Part shown: one piece after another, positions 12,583 through 12,918 of the stretch
Position numbering within the stretch: position 1 is the first letter of the stretch
How the letters are laid out: every line of letters starts with the position of its first letter
Assembly (NCBI GenBank): GCA_964355425.1
Contig: CAYHDN010000023.1
Coordinates: 1 to 12,918, forward strand
DNA from: CAYHDN01 sp964355425
GTDB taxonomy: Bacteria > Patescibacteriota > UBA1384 > XYA2-FULL-43-10 > CAINNR01
Direction: 5' to 3'
Length of the DNA: 12,918 nt
Position numbers and translations under genes: made by a program
Notes under the pieces: model-generated
What the model was told of the DNA's origin: nothing
Database searches by the model: none
The model's input: the letters and a program-made list of their open reading frames with translations, nothing else

Positions 12583-12777
12583 TTATATTATCTTGAGCGC
12601 GTCTAATTTTTCCAGAATTGTTTTGCCTAATTTCGTTTCTTCATCAATATAAAATTTCGCTAATTTCCAGGTAATTGGTTCTTTATCAACTACAACAATA
12701 ATTTCCTCTCTCAAATTAAGGGGCAGATTACTATAAACTGCGTAAAACCGCTCTTTTTTATTCTTACTCATTTTCAT
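12583..12777 (-). CDS. First small protein of peptidase operon (64 aa), unknown function
   Basis: This is a 64-aa protein. A basic N-terminus (KMSKNKKERF) is followed by YAVYSNLPLNLREEIIVVVDKEPITWKLAKFYIDEETKLGKTILEKLDAL, which looks like a compact helix-strand-helix domain. A short Leu-Pro-x-x-x-Arg-Glu-Glu helix leads to the hydrophobic strand IIVVVD, which leads to a helix, ending in a second helix with a Gly break. ATG 12777 lies four bases after a TATAAT box, so the operon message may be leaderless; an alternative ATG is at 12771 (M3). It ends 8 bases before the next start. No family is recognised. Conserved-looking aromatic and charged positions suggest a binding module, not an enzyme. 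Its gene position as first in the operon fits a sensor or adaptor for the peptidase. Confidence 0.7.
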   Translation of the reverse strand: MKMSKNKKERFYAVYSNLPLNLREEIIVVVDKEPITWKLAKFYIDEETKLGKTILEKLDALKII

Positions 12778-12781
12778 CTAA

Positions 12782-12810
12782 ATTATATACAGAATCTTTT
12801 TAGAAAACAA
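12782..12810 (-). promoter_or_regulatory. Promoter of the caspase-like peptidase operon
   Basis: On the minus strand: a -35 box TTGTTT (12810-12805), a 17-bp spacer, and a -10 box TATAAT (12787-12782). Four bases separate the box from ATG 12777, so initiation is predicted at or next to the start codon. No Shine-Dalgarno sequence for the first gene. Confidence 0.6.
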
Positions 12811-12918
12811 TAGAAACCAATCCTAAAAATCCCACTGGAGTTTTTGGGGAGAAATGGCGGGGGAGTCAGTTTAGCAAATTTCGAGTTCAAAAGAGAACCG
12901 TCCCCTAAATCCTATACT
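12811..12918. other. Non-coding right edge, possible repeat-element remnant
   Basis: No reading frame of note is present. The stretch is mixed in composition, with G-runs (around 12844-12866) and, read on the minus strand, GGGGACGGTTCTCTTTTG at 12904-12887. That motif resembles the ends of intergenic repeats I associate with IS200-like (RAYT) transposases, but no transposase is in the window, so this is a weak suggestion. Confidence 0.25.

Noticed and set aside
1..12918. Alternative genetic code (TGA as Gly or Trp)
   Set aside because: All conserved genes read through under the standard code with no in-frame TGA; TGA serves as stop for islands 1 and 2.
1..12918. CRISPR arrays, tRNA and rRNA genes
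   Set aside because: No regularly spaced direct repeats of suitable length and no tRNA cloverleaf or rRNA-like sequence was seen on reading.

Overview
The window reads like a chromosomal segment from an uncultivated bacterium of the Patescibacteria/CPR type. This is inferred from gene style only: compact AT-rich genes, a core dnaG-rpoD pair, several small membrane-anchored proteins of unknown function, and a stand-alone VanX-like dipeptidase. The standard genetic code fits every gene. No rRNA, tRNA, CRISPR array or complete transposon is visible.

Layout, left to right. (1) About 1-640: a GC-rich island carrying the C-terminal half of a sugar-phosphate-isomerase-like TIM barrel, closed by a perfect hairpin terminator and flanked by a 10-bp inverted repeat. 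(2) 636-1262: VanX-family D-Ala-D-Ala dipeptidase. (3) About 1291-1785: a second GC-rich island with its own promoter, a 122-aa protein of unknown function and a terminator. (4) 1797-2645 (minus): membrane-anchored polysaccharide deacetylase, divergent from (5) dnaG and rpoD (2702-5566), a two-gene macromolecular-synthesis operon. (6) About 5610-6871: a third GC-rich island (minus), encoding a 379-aa protein of unknown function with its own promoter and a shared bidirectional terminator. (7) 6949-8589: a Pro/Ala-rich C-terminally anchored protein, convergent with a two-gene operon of N-terminally anchored proteins. (8) 8662-11085 (minus): an 807-aa P2-type cation-pumping ATPase. (9) 11172-11705: a multi-helix membrane protein. 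(10) 11707-12777 (minus): a tight three-gene operon of two small proteins followed by a caspase/gingipain-like (clan CD) cysteine peptidase. (11) 12790-12918: non-coding, possibly the edge of a repeat element.

Two themes stand out. First, three GC-rich single-gene units, differing in base composition, stop-codon use and promoter/terminator autonomy, are interspersed among AT-rich host genes. Two of them sit just after degenerate 7-bp tandem arrays (consensus TA[A/G]NANC) that are in register with the stop codon of the preceding host gene. Second, several host promoters place the -10 box so close to the start codon that the mRNA should be leaderless, while neighbouring genes have clear Shine-Dalgarno sequences. 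The best candidate for an undescribed system is the small-protein/small-protein/caspase-like-peptidase operon at the right end.
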